Assembly: GCA_029565595.1 (NCBI GenBank)
Contig: JAKQNV010000161.1
Span: 1-54,365 of the forward strand
Length of the DNA: 54,365 nucleotides
Reading direction: 5' to 3'
DNA from: Candidatus Cloacimonadota bacterium
GTDB taxonomy: Bacteria; Cloacimonadota; Cloacimonadia; Cloacimonadales; Cloacimonadaceae
Shown here: positions 1 through 9,126 of the stretch, one piece after another
Layout: each line of letters opens with the position of its first letter
Position numbering within the stretch: the first letter of the stretch is position 1
Made by a program: the position numbers and the translations under genes
Notes under the pieces: model-generated
What the model was told of the DNA's origin: nothing
The model's input: the letters and a program-made list of their open reading frames with translations, nothing else
Database searches by the model: none

Positions 1-186
1 CAAAACCGCTTCGACGGCAACTGGACCCTCGTTCTGGCGGCCTACAACTGGGGCGAAAACAATGTGGCGCGTCGGATGCGCGGCGAGAAGATCGATCCCC
101 GGGCCGATTACCGCGGGCGCTTTTGGGATGTCCCGGAAACCTATAACTATATCAATAAAATCCTGCCGCCCGTAAAAAAGGCTTGA
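1..186 (+). CDS. C-terminal fragment of a lytic transglycosylase-like protein (SLT domain), truncated by window start
   Basis: Open frame from base 1: QNRFDGNWTLVLAAYNWGENNVARRM...RGRFWDVPETYNYINKILPPVKKA*; the 'LAAYNWGxNxV...ETxxYxxKI' pattern is typical of SLT/MltD-like transglycosylases. Confidence 0.75.
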   Translation, partial: QNRFDGNWTLVLAAYNWGENNVARRMRGEKIDPRADYRGRFWDVPETYNYINKILPPVKKA

Positions 187-241
187 CGGGATTCCAATGT
201 CTAAAAATAATAATAAAACTCTAATCTTTCAGGAGCTACTC

Positions 242-907
242 ATGTTGAAAAATCAACGTGGAAACGCACTTTTCTGGGTGATAAGCGCCATCCTGGCCAT
301 CGCGCTGATCTTTATCCTGGCGCTGTCCGGCAGCTTTAACCTGGATCCGGAAAAGAACGTTGACGACTGCACTACAAACATGAAAAATATCTGGGTCGCC
401 GCCAACGACTACATGCTGGACACCCAGAAAGACTTTACGGGAGATCTGAACGTCCTGCGCAAAACCATGCGTCCCAACGGCAAGGGCGCCTATCTTTCCG
501 ACGAAAAATACTGCCCCGAATCCCAGGGCCGCAAAGACGCATATCTGGTCTTCGGCAAACACGCCACCGAAATGTTCGAAGGCGAATTGCGCCACTACAA
601 CGGCATCATCGTCCTCTGCCCCAATCTGGACAAATTCCCCAAACACATTCTGGAAAAGAGTTTCTACGACAACATGAGCATCACCAAACTGCAGACTGTG
701 ATGATGAACGACATGGCTAAGATAGATGCCTTTACCAAATCCAATTCCAAACTCAAAGCCGAATATCTGCAAAAATACCTGGATTTCTGGAAGAAAACCC
801 CCAACGTCGATTTCCAGGCCTGCATCAGCGACCCCGCCTACCAAGCCATGCGCACAGAAGTGACCGGGGAAAAGGCGACGACCGAAACCGAAGAAGAAAC
901 CCAATAA
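242..907 (+). CDS. Hypothetical membrane-anchored protein with prepilin-like N-terminal helix
   Basis: Start chosen at internal ATG 242 (AGGAG upstream): MLKNQRGNALFWVISAILAIALIFILALSG then a soluble domain with several Cys. Confidence 0.6.
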   Translation: MLKNQRGNALFWVISAILAIALIFILALSGSFNLDPEKNVDDCTTNMKNIWVAANDYMLDTQKDFTGDLNVLRKTMRPNGKGAYLSDEKYCPESQGRKDAYLVFGKHATEMFEGELRHYNGIIVLCPNLDKFPKHILEKSFYDNMSITKLQTVMMNDMAKIDAFTKSNSKLKAEYLQKYLDFWKKTPNVDFQACISDPAYQAMRTEVTGEKATTETEEETQ

Positions 908-935
908 TATTGACCGGCCACGTGTCCGGATCTTG

Positions 936-1010
936 AGCCCGCAAGCAGCATCTGACGCCGTGTCCTTTTCCTTCGGCATGAAAGCTGTTGCCTGCGGGCT
1001 TCGCTTTTTC
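936..1010 (+). terminator. Terminator-like structure with large enclosed loop
   Basis: AGCCCGCA (936-943) pairs with TGCGGGCT (993-1000), inner GCCG/CGGC, followed by CGCTTTTTC; lies just downstream of the 242-907 CDS. Confidence 0.55.
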
Positions 1011-1371
1011 CCAAAAGAGGCCACGGAAAAGCTCAGATCTACGCAGAAAAAGATTCACCTCAGAGCAAAGCAGAATATGGCAGAGAAGCACAAAGATCTA
1101 TTAACCATAGAGGAGCAGAAAATCTGCGGCAATCCCCGCTTTTTTATCGGCGAAAATCTGCGGGAAACATCTTTTCCCCTTTTTTCCCCTCTTCAATTCG
1201 TGTCCATTTGTGGAATTAGTGGTTAGTTATCTTTGCTCTGTGTCTTTGTGCGTCAGTGTTTACGGCGCTTCAGCGAGCGCCGCTACAAGACATCCCTTTT
1301 TCCCTTTTCGCCTTTTTCCCTCCATGTCTCAGTGGTTTAATCTGTTTTAACATATAACAAGTAAGGTTCAT

Positions 1372-2658
1372 ATGCAGTATCAGGAATTTCTCGACCACAT
1401 CTACCGCAAATACTCCGGCAACGTCAAACTGGAGTTGGACCGCATGCGCAACCTGCTGCGGGAAATGGACGATCCCCAGTCCTCGCTGCGCGGTTTCCAC
1501 GTCGCCGGCACCAACGGCAAAGGCAGCGTCTGCGCCGCCCTCGAAGCCCTTTGCCTCGCCCACCGTTTCAGCACCGGCCTGAACACCTCGCCCCATCTGA
1601 TAGACTACACCGAACGTTTCCGGCTGCAGGGCCGGGACATCGGATTTCAGAGGATCCTGGACACTTTCCTGCGTAACGAAACTCTTTTTGCCAAATGGGA
1701 CGCCTCCTTCTTTGAGATCACCACAGCCATCGCCTTCCAGATCTTTAAAGAGGAAAAACTGCATACCGCGGTGATCGAAGTCGGCCTGGGCGGCCGCCTG
1801 GATGCCACGAACCTTTTTACCCCAGATGTTTGCGCCATCACCACCATCGGCCTCGACCACGTGAAAACCCTGGGCGGAACGCTGGAACTGATCGCCGCTG
1901 AAAAAGCCGGCATCATCAAGCCTGGCGTGCCCGTGGTCTTGGGCCGCATCGAGCCCTCGCCCCTGAAGGTCATCACTGCCCAGGCGCAAGAATTGAAAGC
2001 CCCGGTTTTCATCTACGGCAGGGATTTTTCCGCCACTGTCACCGCGCGTCGCGTCAGCGGTTTGGAGTTCGATTTCCGCTTCGGACGGCATGTTTACAGA
2101 GGGCTGCGCACCAACCTGCTCGGCGAACACCAGGCCGCCAATCTCGCCGTGGCCCTGACCGCCTTTATCCTCTACCTGCAAAAAAGGAACATCCTGCTGC
2201 GTCCGCGCGCCCTGCGCCAGGCCCTGCAAAACATCAATTGGAAGGGCCGGATGCAGGTCCTCAGCCAAAAACCGGTCGTCATCGCCGACGGCGCCCACAA
2301 CGTCCAGGGCGTCCAGGCTCTGCTGGCCACGCTGCGTAAGATCTTTCCCCGCCGGCGTTTCCGCTTTTTGGTCTCTATCCTGGCGGACAAGGATTTTTCC
2401 CAAATGCTAAACCTCATCTGCGCCAATGCTGAAAAGATCTACCTCGCCCAAAACGAATCCGACCGCGCCGCCACCGTGGCGGAACAAGCCCGGGAAGTTG
2501 AAAAATACGGTGTGCCCTACCAGACCGCCAACTCGGTCGCCGCGGCCTACCGCCTTGCCCGAAATGAACAGGGCCCCCAAGACATCCTGATCTGCGGCGG
2601 TTCGCTCTACACTGTCGGAGAGCTGCTGCGCTGCGCGGAAGAGGAAAAAGGGGGCTAA
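1372..2658 (+). CDS. folC: Bifunctional folylpolyglutamate synthase/dihydrofolate synthase
   Basis: HVAGTNGKGSVCAAL P-loop, TSPHLIDYTERF, EVGLGGRLDATNLF, DGAHN motifs of the FolC/Mur ligase family. Confidence 0.93.
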   Translation: MQYQEFLDHIYRKYSGNVKLELDRMRNLLREMDDPQSSLRGFHVAGTNGKGSVCAALEALCLAHRFSTGLNTSPHLIDYTERFRLQGRDIGFQRILDTFLRNETLFAKWDASFFEITTAIAFQIFKEEKLHTAVIEVGLGGRLDATNLFTPDVCAITTIGLDHVKTLGGTLELIAAEKAGIIKPGVPVVLGRIEPSPLKVITAQAQELKAPVFIYGRDFSATVTARRVSGLEFDFRFGRHVYRGLRTNLLGEHQAANLAVALTAFILYLQKRNILLRPRALRQALQNINWKGRMQVLSQKPVVIADGAHNVQGVQALLATLRKIFPRRRFRFLVSILADKDFSQMLNLICANAEKIYLAQNESDRAATVAEQAREVEKYGVPYQTANSVAAAYRLARNEQGPQDILICGGSLYTVGELLRCAEEEKGG

Positions 2659-2703
2659 ACAACAGTCAACCTATTCCCTGCCTTGACAGCAGCGATATTT
2701 AGC

Positions 2704-2733
2704 TTGACACGTGGGAGATATAACTTCTAAATA
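2704..2733 (+). promoter_or_regulatory. Sigma70-type promoter candidate
   Basis: TTGACA (2704-2709), 18-nt spacer, TAAATA; upstream of the 2782 CDS. Confidence 0.4.
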
Positions 2734-2781
2734 GCATCAGGTTTTATCCTTCAAAGAAAGGATTGGCCGTGGGAGGAAGCC

Positions 2782-4263
2782 ATGAAAAAGCTGATTGTGC
2801 TTATCCTGCTGCTTGGGTTGTGGGGGGCATCATGGGGTAAAGCGGATGTTTCGGCCTTGCTGGGAACGGCCTGCGCCGAGTTGGAAAGGCAATGTGGGGA
2901 AACCCTGGCGGGGCTGCGGTCGATCGCGGCGGGGAGCGTGGCGCAAAGAGGTAACTGGGAAGAGCTCAAACCACAGTTGGAAGAGCTGAATGCCAGGATC
3001 CCCGGGGCCTATTTCTATGCTCTGCCCGACGGCAATTATTACAGTATCGCCCTGGACTACACCAACCTGAACATCAGCGACCGGGAGTATTTTCCAGGCC
3101 TGATCGCTGGAGATGAGGTCCATGGCTGGCCGCTCTACAGCCGTTCCTCAGGCAAAAAATCCGCCCTTTTCGCAGTTCCCATAACCAGCGATGGCAAAAC
3201 AACCGGGGCTTTGGGCGCGTCACTGTTCCTGGACGATCTGAGCGCCAGCCTGACGCGCTCGGCAGCGATCCCGGCGGATTTCACCTGGTTTGTGGTGGAC
3301 CGCGAAGGCAAGACAATCCTGGACAGGGAACCGGAATACATCTTCATGAACGCTTTGGCCGATGGGGGTGAATCCCTCGCCGCGGCTATCCGGACGGTCA
3401 TTGGGAACGACCGGGGCGAGGTAAGCTACGAAATTGGAGGCATAAACCGGGAGGCGTCCTACCAAAAGCTGATCCTTCCCGATTGGTGGATGGTAATGGC
3501 GCACAGGGAGATCCCGGAACTGAGGATGCCGGACAAGATGGACCTTTCCCTGAACCACTTCGTCCCCCTCCTGCAGCGGACCTTGCAAGGCATCGACAGC
3601 TACCTGGCCTCAAGTTTGAAACTATGCCAGATCGACTGGGGGAAGAAATCCGAAATCCGGGCCGAGCTGAGGCGCTATCTGGCGGACCAGCCGCTGGTTT
3701 TCGAGGCGGCTTTCGTGGACGCGCGGGGCATCCTGCAAACGATCGAACCGCGTGATTACAAGAATTTCGAGGGGACGGACATCAGCGGCCAGAGCCACGT
3801 CCGCGAAATGCTGGCCAGGCGGACGCCGGTCTTCAGCGGGGGATTCATGACCGTGGAGGGTTACCTCGCGGTAAACATAAGTCACCCGGTGTTCGATCCG
3901 AAAGGGGAGTTTGTGGGCTCGATGAACCTGTTGGTGAGACCGGAGCTTTTGGTCTCCAACCTGACCAAGGACATCCACGTGCTGGAAAACTACGAACTCT
4001 GGATCATGCAGGACGACGGTTACGTCGTGTATGACCAGGACAAGGTGGAACTGGGCAAAAACGTCCTGACCGACCCCATGTACAAGGAATACGGAACCCT
4101 GCTGGAATTGGCCAAAAGGATCAGTTCAGACAAGCGGGGCCAGGGCCAATATGTCTATATGTTGGCCGGGCACAAGCAAAAGGGAGTGAAAACCGCCGCC
4201 TGGGACACCGTCCAACTTCAGGGCAGGGATTGGCGGGTCGTCATCACCCATCCCGAGCAATAG
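2782..4263 (+). CDS. Secreted tandem Cache-domain sensor protein without an obvious output domain
   Basis: Signal peptide MKKLIVLILLLGLWGASWG; two Cache-like segments (ISDREYFPGLIAGDEVHGWPLYSRSSGKKSALFAVPI... and FEGTDISGQSHVREMLARRTPVFSGGFMTVEGYLAVNISHPVFDPKGEFVGSMNLLV...); ends without TM/HAMP/MCP/kinase. Confidence 0.7.
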   Translation: MKKLIVLILLLGLWGASWGKADVSALLGTACAELERQCGETLAGLRSIAAGSVAQRGNWEELKPQLEELNARIPGAYFYALPDGNYYSIALDYTNLNISDREYFPGLIAGDEVHGWPLYSRSSGKKSALFAVPITSDGKTTGALGASLFLDDLSASLTRSAAIPADFTWFVVDREGKTILDREPEYIFMNALADGGESLAAAIRTVIGNDRGEVSYEIGGINREASYQKLILPDWWMVMAHREIPELRMPDKMDLSLNHFVPLLQRTLQGIDSYLASSLKLCQIDWGKKSEIRAELRRYLADQPLVFEAAFVDARGILQTIEPRDYKNFEGTDISGQSHVREMLARRTPVFSGGFMTVEGYLAVNISHPVFDPKGEFVGSMNLLVRPELLVSNLTKDIHVLENYELWIMQDDGYVVYDQDKVELGKNVLTDPMYKEYGTLLELAKRISSDKRGQGQYVYMLAGHKQKGVKTAAWDTVQLQGRDWRVVITHPEQ

Positions 4264-4590
4264 GGCTTTCGCTCCATCTTTCGCCACTCCAGGCCAAAAG
4301 CCACGGATCCCGGCCTTGATATAAATTAGCCGGACCGGCGTGCTCGATGTTTTGTCCGCTTGGACATTTGAAACTGGCGTTTATTGGAGAGGATTTTGTG
4401 CGTGCTTATCCGTAGTGTAAAAAATCCTTGACACAGCTGTGCCGCCGGAAAAACACTTATTTTATAAATAATGCCGGCGGTTCAGGCGGAAGAAGCCAAT
4501 CCCTTTTGCAGTTACGGGCTGCAGCCGGCCAGGCAGAAAATGCCGGAACCGGACACCGCCGGCCGCGAAAATAAGACTCTGGGAGGAGTG

Positions 4591-5286
4591 ATGGACAACG
4601 AAGCGATCCGCCGCGAGGCGAGGGACTTGCTCAAGGACAAATGGGGCTCGCTGGCTCTGGTTTGGCTGATCATCTACGCGATCTACGGGATCATGAACAT
4701 CGTCATTCCGGGCTTGGGCAGCGTGGTTCCGCTGATCGTGGGCGGGCCCCTGACTCTGGGCATCACCGCCATTTTTCTCAAACTCTGGCGCCGCGAGGAT
4801 TTCCGCATCGAAGAGATGTTCGAAGGCTTCCACGATTTTACCCGCTCGCTGGTCGCTTATTTGCTGATCGGCCTCTACTGTTTTCTTTGGGCGTTGCTGC
4901 TGATCGTGCCGGGAGTCATCGCCGGCATCAGCTATTCCATGACCTTTTTCATCCTGGCGGAAGATCCCAAGATCGAGGCGGAGGCGGCCATGCGCCAAAG
5001 CAAACAGATGATGGAAGGTCACAAGACCGAATTCTTTATGCTGATGCTGTCTTTCATCGGCTGGTTTTTGCTCAGCTGCCTGACCTTCGGGATCGGCTTT
5101 TTGTTTTTGTCTTCCTACACCATGATGGCGAGCATGCTCTTTTATCAAAAGCTGAAAGGCCAGACTGCCCAAAACGCACATCAGAATTGGACGGCCCCGC
5201 CGAACCCGGTCATGCCCGAGCATCCGGAAACACCCACGGAAACTGAAACCCAGGAAGAGCCACCCAAACCCCCTGAAGAAATGTGA
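4591..5286 (+). CDS. DUF975-like integral membrane protein
   Basis: Start at ATG 4591 after GGGAGGAG; MDNEAIRREARDLLKDKWGSLALVWL...; several hydrophobic helices, '...AEAAMRQSKQMMEGHKTEFFML' pattern. Confidence 0.7.
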   Translation: MDNEAIRREARDLLKDKWGSLALVWLIIYAIYGIMNIVIPGLGSVVPLIVGGPLTLGITAIFLKLWRREDFRIEEMFEGFHDFTRSLVAYLLIGLYCFLWALLLIVPGVIAGISYSMTFFILAEDPKIEAEAAMRQSKQMMEGHKTEFFMLMLSFIGWFLLSCLTFGIGFLFLSSYTMMASMLFYQKLKGQTAQNAHQNWTAPPNPVMPEHPETPTETETQEEPPKPPEEM

Positions 5287-5582
5287 CCGACACGGAAGCG
5301 ATAGTCGCGGCGATCAGATCAATCCCACCGGGCAAGGTCGCCAGTTATGCCGGGATCGCAGAACTGGCCGGGATTCCCCACGGAGCCCGGCAGGTCGCGC
5401 GAATTTTGCATACCTGCTCGGAAAAATACGGTTTGCCCTGGTGGCGTGTGGTGCGGGCTTCAGGAGAGATAGCCCTGCCGGGAGCCGGAGGGCTCGAACA
5501 AAAAAAACTCCTCCTGAATGAGGGAGTGGTTTTCAAATCCTCCCGGGTGGTGGATCTGCGGCAAAGCGGATATTTCGGCTAG
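5283..5582 (+). CDS. Alkyltransferase-like (ATL) protein, MGMT DNA-binding domain family
   Basis: GTG start overlapping the upstream stop; VAAIRSIPPGKVASYAGIAELAGIPHGARQVARIL and GLPWWRVVRASG, with Trp where MGMT has the acceptor Cys. Confidence 0.85.
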   Translation: MTDTEAIVAAIRSIPPGKVASYAGIAELAGIPHGARQVARILHTCSEKYGLPWWRVVRASGEIALPGAGGLEQKKLLLNEGVVFKSSRVVDLRQSGYFG

Positions 5583-5592
5583 CGCTCAAATT

Positions 5593-6576
5593 TCAATCCA
5601 CGATTTTTACACTGCCGTGCTCGGCGATCCATTTTTCCGCGCGGGCTTGCAGCTGTTGTAACTCCTCCTCAGTGAGTTCCCTGCTCACTTTTTCATAGAT
5701 GTAACGCGCCGATTCGTGGTTGTTGGCGGCGGCCAGCTTCCACCAGAAAATCGCCTCCAGGTCATCTTTTGGGACTCCGTTGCCGGTGTGGTAGCAATTC
5801 CCCAAAACGTATTGCCCGTCGGCAAAACCCTGTTCGGCGGCCATTTTGAACCATTTTACGGCTTCGGTATAATCGCGGGGAACGCCATCGCCGTTGTAGT
5901 AAACGGTTCCCAGGTTGAATTGCGCTCCGGCATGTCCCTGTAGGGCTGCGGAATGATACCAACTGATGGCTTCGATGGCATCCTGGGACGTTCCCTCGCC
6001 GAAGTTGTAACAGCAGCCCAAGCTGTATTGCGCCTTGGCGTACCCGCTTTGCGCGGCGCGACGGAACCATTTGACCGCTTCAACTTTGTCCACTTCAGTC
6101 CCTTCTCCGAAATTGTAACAGCAGCCAAGACAGTATTGGGCTTTCGAATAGCCCTGATCGGACGCCAGACGGAACCAGCGCAACGCGATCGCGCAATCGA
6201 CCGGCACGCCTAAACCCATGCCGTGGCAAAGTCCCATGCTGTATTGGGCTTCCGGAAGGCCCTGGTTGGCGGCTACGGAAAACCAGTTGTAAGCAGCGCT
6301 GTAATCCTTTTCCACCCCGTCGCCGTTGAAATAGCAGAGGCCCAGATTGTACTGCGCCCGGGCATAATTCCTTTCGGCGGCCAACTTTAGCCACTTGATC
6401 GCCTCGCGTTTGTTTTTGGCGACGCCCAGGCCGGTGTCGTAGCACATGGCGAGGTTGTACTGCGCTTCGGCGTTGTTGTCCTTTGCCTTTTGCACAAGGT
6501 CACGGTTGTAAATCTGTTCCGCCAGGAGCATTTCACAGCTTACTGTCATCAGTAATAATAGAATGACATAACGCAT
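5593..6576 (-). CDS. Secreted Sel1-repeat protein
   Basis: Signal peptide plus about 7 repeats of the A(Q/R)YxLGxCYxxGxGVxxDxxEAxxWxxxAAxxGxA type. Confidence 0.92.
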   Translation of the reverse strand: MRYVILLLLMTVSCEMLLAEQIYNRDLVQKAKDNNAEAQYNLAMCYDTGLGVAKNKREAIKWLKLAAERNYARAQYNLGLCYFNGDGVEKDYSAAYNWFSVAANQGLPEAQYSMGLCHGMGLGVPVDCAIALRWFRLASDQGYSKAQYCLGCCYNFGEGTEVDKVEAVKWFRRAAQSGYAKAQYSLGCCYNFGEGTSQDAIEAISWYHSAALQGHAGAQFNLGTVYYNGDGVPRDYTEAVKWFKMAAEQGFADGQYVLGNCYHTGNGVPKDDLEAIFWWKLAAANNHESARYIYEKVSRELTEEELQQLQARAEKWIAEHGSVKIVD

Positions 6577-6696
6577 TTTACGCCTCCATCTATGATTACT
6601 TATACATACATAATAATCAACAAACTTCTGGAAAAAAGGATATTCTTCTCCCTATCGAGCGCCATGTCCATCTTTCTCCGCAGCCTTTATCACTTC

Positions 6697-6762
6697 TTAG
6701 TCAAGCCTTAATCAAGCGTTAATAATTAAGACTTGATTAAGGCTTGATTATGACTTGATTAA
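6697..6762. repeat. Palindrome built of 11-bp units (TTAATCAAGCN / NGCTTGATTAA), family B
   Basis: Six consecutive 11-mers: TTAGTCAAGCC TTAATCAAGCG TTAATAATTAA GACTTGATTAA GGCTTGATTAT GACTTGATTAA; exact 16-bp inverted pair TCAAGCCTTAATCAAG (6701-6716) / CTTGATTAAGGCTTGA (6732-6747). Confidence 0.9.
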
Positions 6763-6898
6763 CGCTTTGGAGCGAGGATGAGCCGTCCTGAAATAGCTTG
6801 ACTCGTCGTTAGGAGGATGGCTGTAAAACTTGGATATCCTGGCTGTTGTTCAAAAAGATGGGGCCGCTGTTGAAACTATCTATCCGATTGCCAAAAAA

Positions 6899-7426
6899 TC
6901 ACTTAATCCGCAGTCCCGTTTCCTGATGGATAAACTGCCGGTGCGACTCGAAAGCGATCGGTGGCAAGGCGTCCAGAGGAAAAAACCTGGCTTCGGCGGC
7001 ATCGTCCCCGGCCTGAAGGGTTCCACCGGTAATCTCCATGCGGAAACAAAGGCTGAGCACTTTTTCCACGACCGGGCTATAGCCGAAATGCCAGCCGATG
7101 AAATGGCCAATTTTGCCCTCCAGTCCGGTTTCCTCGCGCAGTTCCGCGCTGGCGTTTTCCTCCGGGCTCAGATAGATCTCCATGTAGCCGCTGGGCAGCG
7201 CCCACTCGCCCGGATTGGGCTCGAAGATCCGTTTGACCAGGAGCAGCTCGCGCCTGTCGTTCAAAACCAGCATCGCCACGGCCGGTACGGGATTTTTGTA
7301 ATAGGTCCAGCCGCAGGCCGGGCAAACGGGCCGGAGTTTGCCCTCGCGGTCGCTGACCAGATCGAGTCTGGCTCCGCAGCTGAGGCAGAAATTCGCGTTG
7401 GCATAGCTATTCGCGTTTGTTTCCAT
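6899..7426 (-). CDS. NUDIX hydrolase with N-terminal zinc ribbon
   Basis: METNANSYANANFCLSCGARLDL...CPACGWTYYKNPVPAVAML; Nudix box GYMEIYLSPEENASAELREETGLEG. Confidence 0.88.
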   Translation of the reverse strand: METNANSYANANFCLSCGARLDLVSDREGKLRPVCPACGWTYYKNPVPAVAMLVLNDRRELLLVKRIFEPNPGEWALPSGYMEIYLSPEENASAELREETGLEGKIGHFIGWHFGYSPVVEKVLSLCFRMEITGGTLQAGDDAAEARFFPLDALPPIAFESHRQFIHQETGLRIK

Positions 7427-7830
7427 AAGTTGGCAGTGTGGCGCGGGACGGATTTTTGTCAATTGGTTTGGCTGTTGCTTTTCCAAACGTTCCCTGAAAA
7501 AAACTGTCAGAAGCGTCAGCCAGCACTTTTATGCCTCTCATTGTCAGACTATAGATTTCTTTCTCCATGCCTATTCATGTTATCCTGCCAAGGCAGCGTG
7601 CATGGACTTCGTGATTATTATTCTGGTTTGCGCTGAGTAAAGAAAAGTGCCTAAGTCGCTGCTCCTATATAGATCTACTCCAGCCTGGCAGGAATTGTGA
7701 TTTGACCGTCACGGCGATCCGGCTTTTTTGACTTGTTGTGAAAATCAGCCGTATTTTACTAAATATTGTCGCGCAGGGAATGGAAATTGCTTCTCTTTCC
7801 AAGAACATCCAAACGGAAAAGGAGGATACA

Positions 7831-9051
7831 ATGAGATATCTACTGATGTTTGCGTTGTTGGGCATTGCGCTGGCGGGATACGCTTTTGACTGTACCCAGT
7901 TCGGTCCGACCGTGGATGAGCTATGGTGTGCCGATCTGCAACAGGAACCCCTCAGTTTTGGTGGCATGTCCGGTGGCTGGTCCGGCATCTTCATCGAAGA
8001 AAACGACCAGTGGGCCTTTTATTCCAATTTTCCGCAGTATATTCCGCTCTGGGACATCTACAAACGGGACGCCTCCACTTTTATGGGGTTGTTTGGGATG
8101 GGAACCTACAGCGACGGGCTTTACAACTTCGACCTGAACGCGCATTCCTGGACCATAGACGAGTGGTTCGTCTGGCCGCATTTCATACAAAAATATCCCA
8201 ACACCGGACGCTACTACGTGGGCGAGTCGATGGGCCTGTTTGATTCCTTCGACGGCAGCGAGTGGAACATCGTCATCGGGATGGGCGGTGCCGACTGCTA
8301 CAGCCTGGCCTGGCAGGACAACCACCTGGTCACAAACATCGGTTCCAGCGTCCGCTATTCCAGCGATTCCGGCCAGACCTGGCAGCAGTCATCTATGATC
8401 CTGCTCAAAGGTTTCCGTTTTGCCGCGGACGGAACGCTCTACGGGCTGATGAACGCCGGCTCCGATTCCGACGGCCTCTGGCGCTCCGAGGATTTCGGCG
8501 CCACCTGGAACGTGGTTTTCTACACCACCGGGCTTTGCTGCATCGGACCGGACTTCAACGGCGTCCTGCCCCTGGGCTGGGACCAGGTCAACGAAGTTGG
8601 CTGTCACGCCGCCCTGGTCGATTCGCTGGGCAACCTGACCCCCCTCAACCATCCCAGCCTGGCCAGCGCGGTGCGGGAAATGGAGATCTTTCCGCTGATC
8701 AACACCCCCTCCTTTTATGTGATCAATGGCGACGGCTGCTTCTATATTACCGGTTTCATCAACACGGCGGCTGAGGATGAAACCATCCCGCCCGTTCCGG
8801 AACCAGCGCTCCGGGTCTGGCCTAATCCGGCGCGTTCGCAGCTGAGGATCGCAATCGACCGGGGCAGCCAGGAGCCGGTGAGCCTCGCATTCTACGATGT
8901 GAAAGGGCGCAAGGTCCTTTCCGCCGCACCCGTCGCTCTCCGTGACGGTTGTCTAGAACAAACGCTTCCTCCGCTGCCAGCCGGGCTGTATCTACTCAAA
9001 GTAAAGCAGGGACCGCGCGTTTTCCTTGACAGGATTGTTGTCTGCAAATAG
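7831..9051 (+). CDS. T9SS C-terminal-sorting-domain secreted protein
   Basis: ATG 7831 after GGAGG; signal peptide MRYLLMFALLGIALAGYAF; C-term LRVWPNPARSQLRIAI...VSLAFYDVKGRKVLS...LPAGLYLLKVKQGPRVFLDRIVVCK. Confidence 0.82.
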   Translation: MRYLLMFALLGIALAGYAFDCTQFGPTVDELWCADLQQEPLSFGGMSGGWSGIFIEENDQWAFYSNFPQYIPLWDIYKRDASTFMGLFGMGTYSDGLYNFDLNAHSWTIDEWFVWPHFIQKYPNTGRYYVGESMGLFDSFDGSEWNIVIGMGGADCYSLAWQDNHLVTNIGSSVRYSSDSGQTWQQSSMILLKGFRFAADGTLYGLMNAGSDSDGLWRSEDFGATWNVVFYTTGLCCIGPDFNGVLPLGWDQVNEVGCHAALVDSLGNLTPLNHPSLASAVREMEIFPLINTPSFYVINGDGCFYITGFINTAAEDETIPPVPEPALRVWPNPARSQLRIAIDRGSQEPVSLAFYDVKGRKVLSAAPVALRDGCLEQTLPPLPAGLYLLKVKQGPRVFLDRIVVCK

Positions 9052-9126
9052 GCTTGCTGAGGGAAGTAAGAAGCAAACAGAATTTTATGTATCGGGCCCG
9101 TTAGCGCCCGGAAGGAGAATAATCCT

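Noticed and set aside
4432-4441. CACAGCTGTG palindrome overlapping a TTGACA box upstream of the DUF975 gene
   Set aside because: Only 10 bp and no good -10 element at the right spacing; could be chance.
6830-7636. 268-aa plus-strand ORF
   Set aside because: Antisense to the clear NUDIX hydrolase at 6899-7426.
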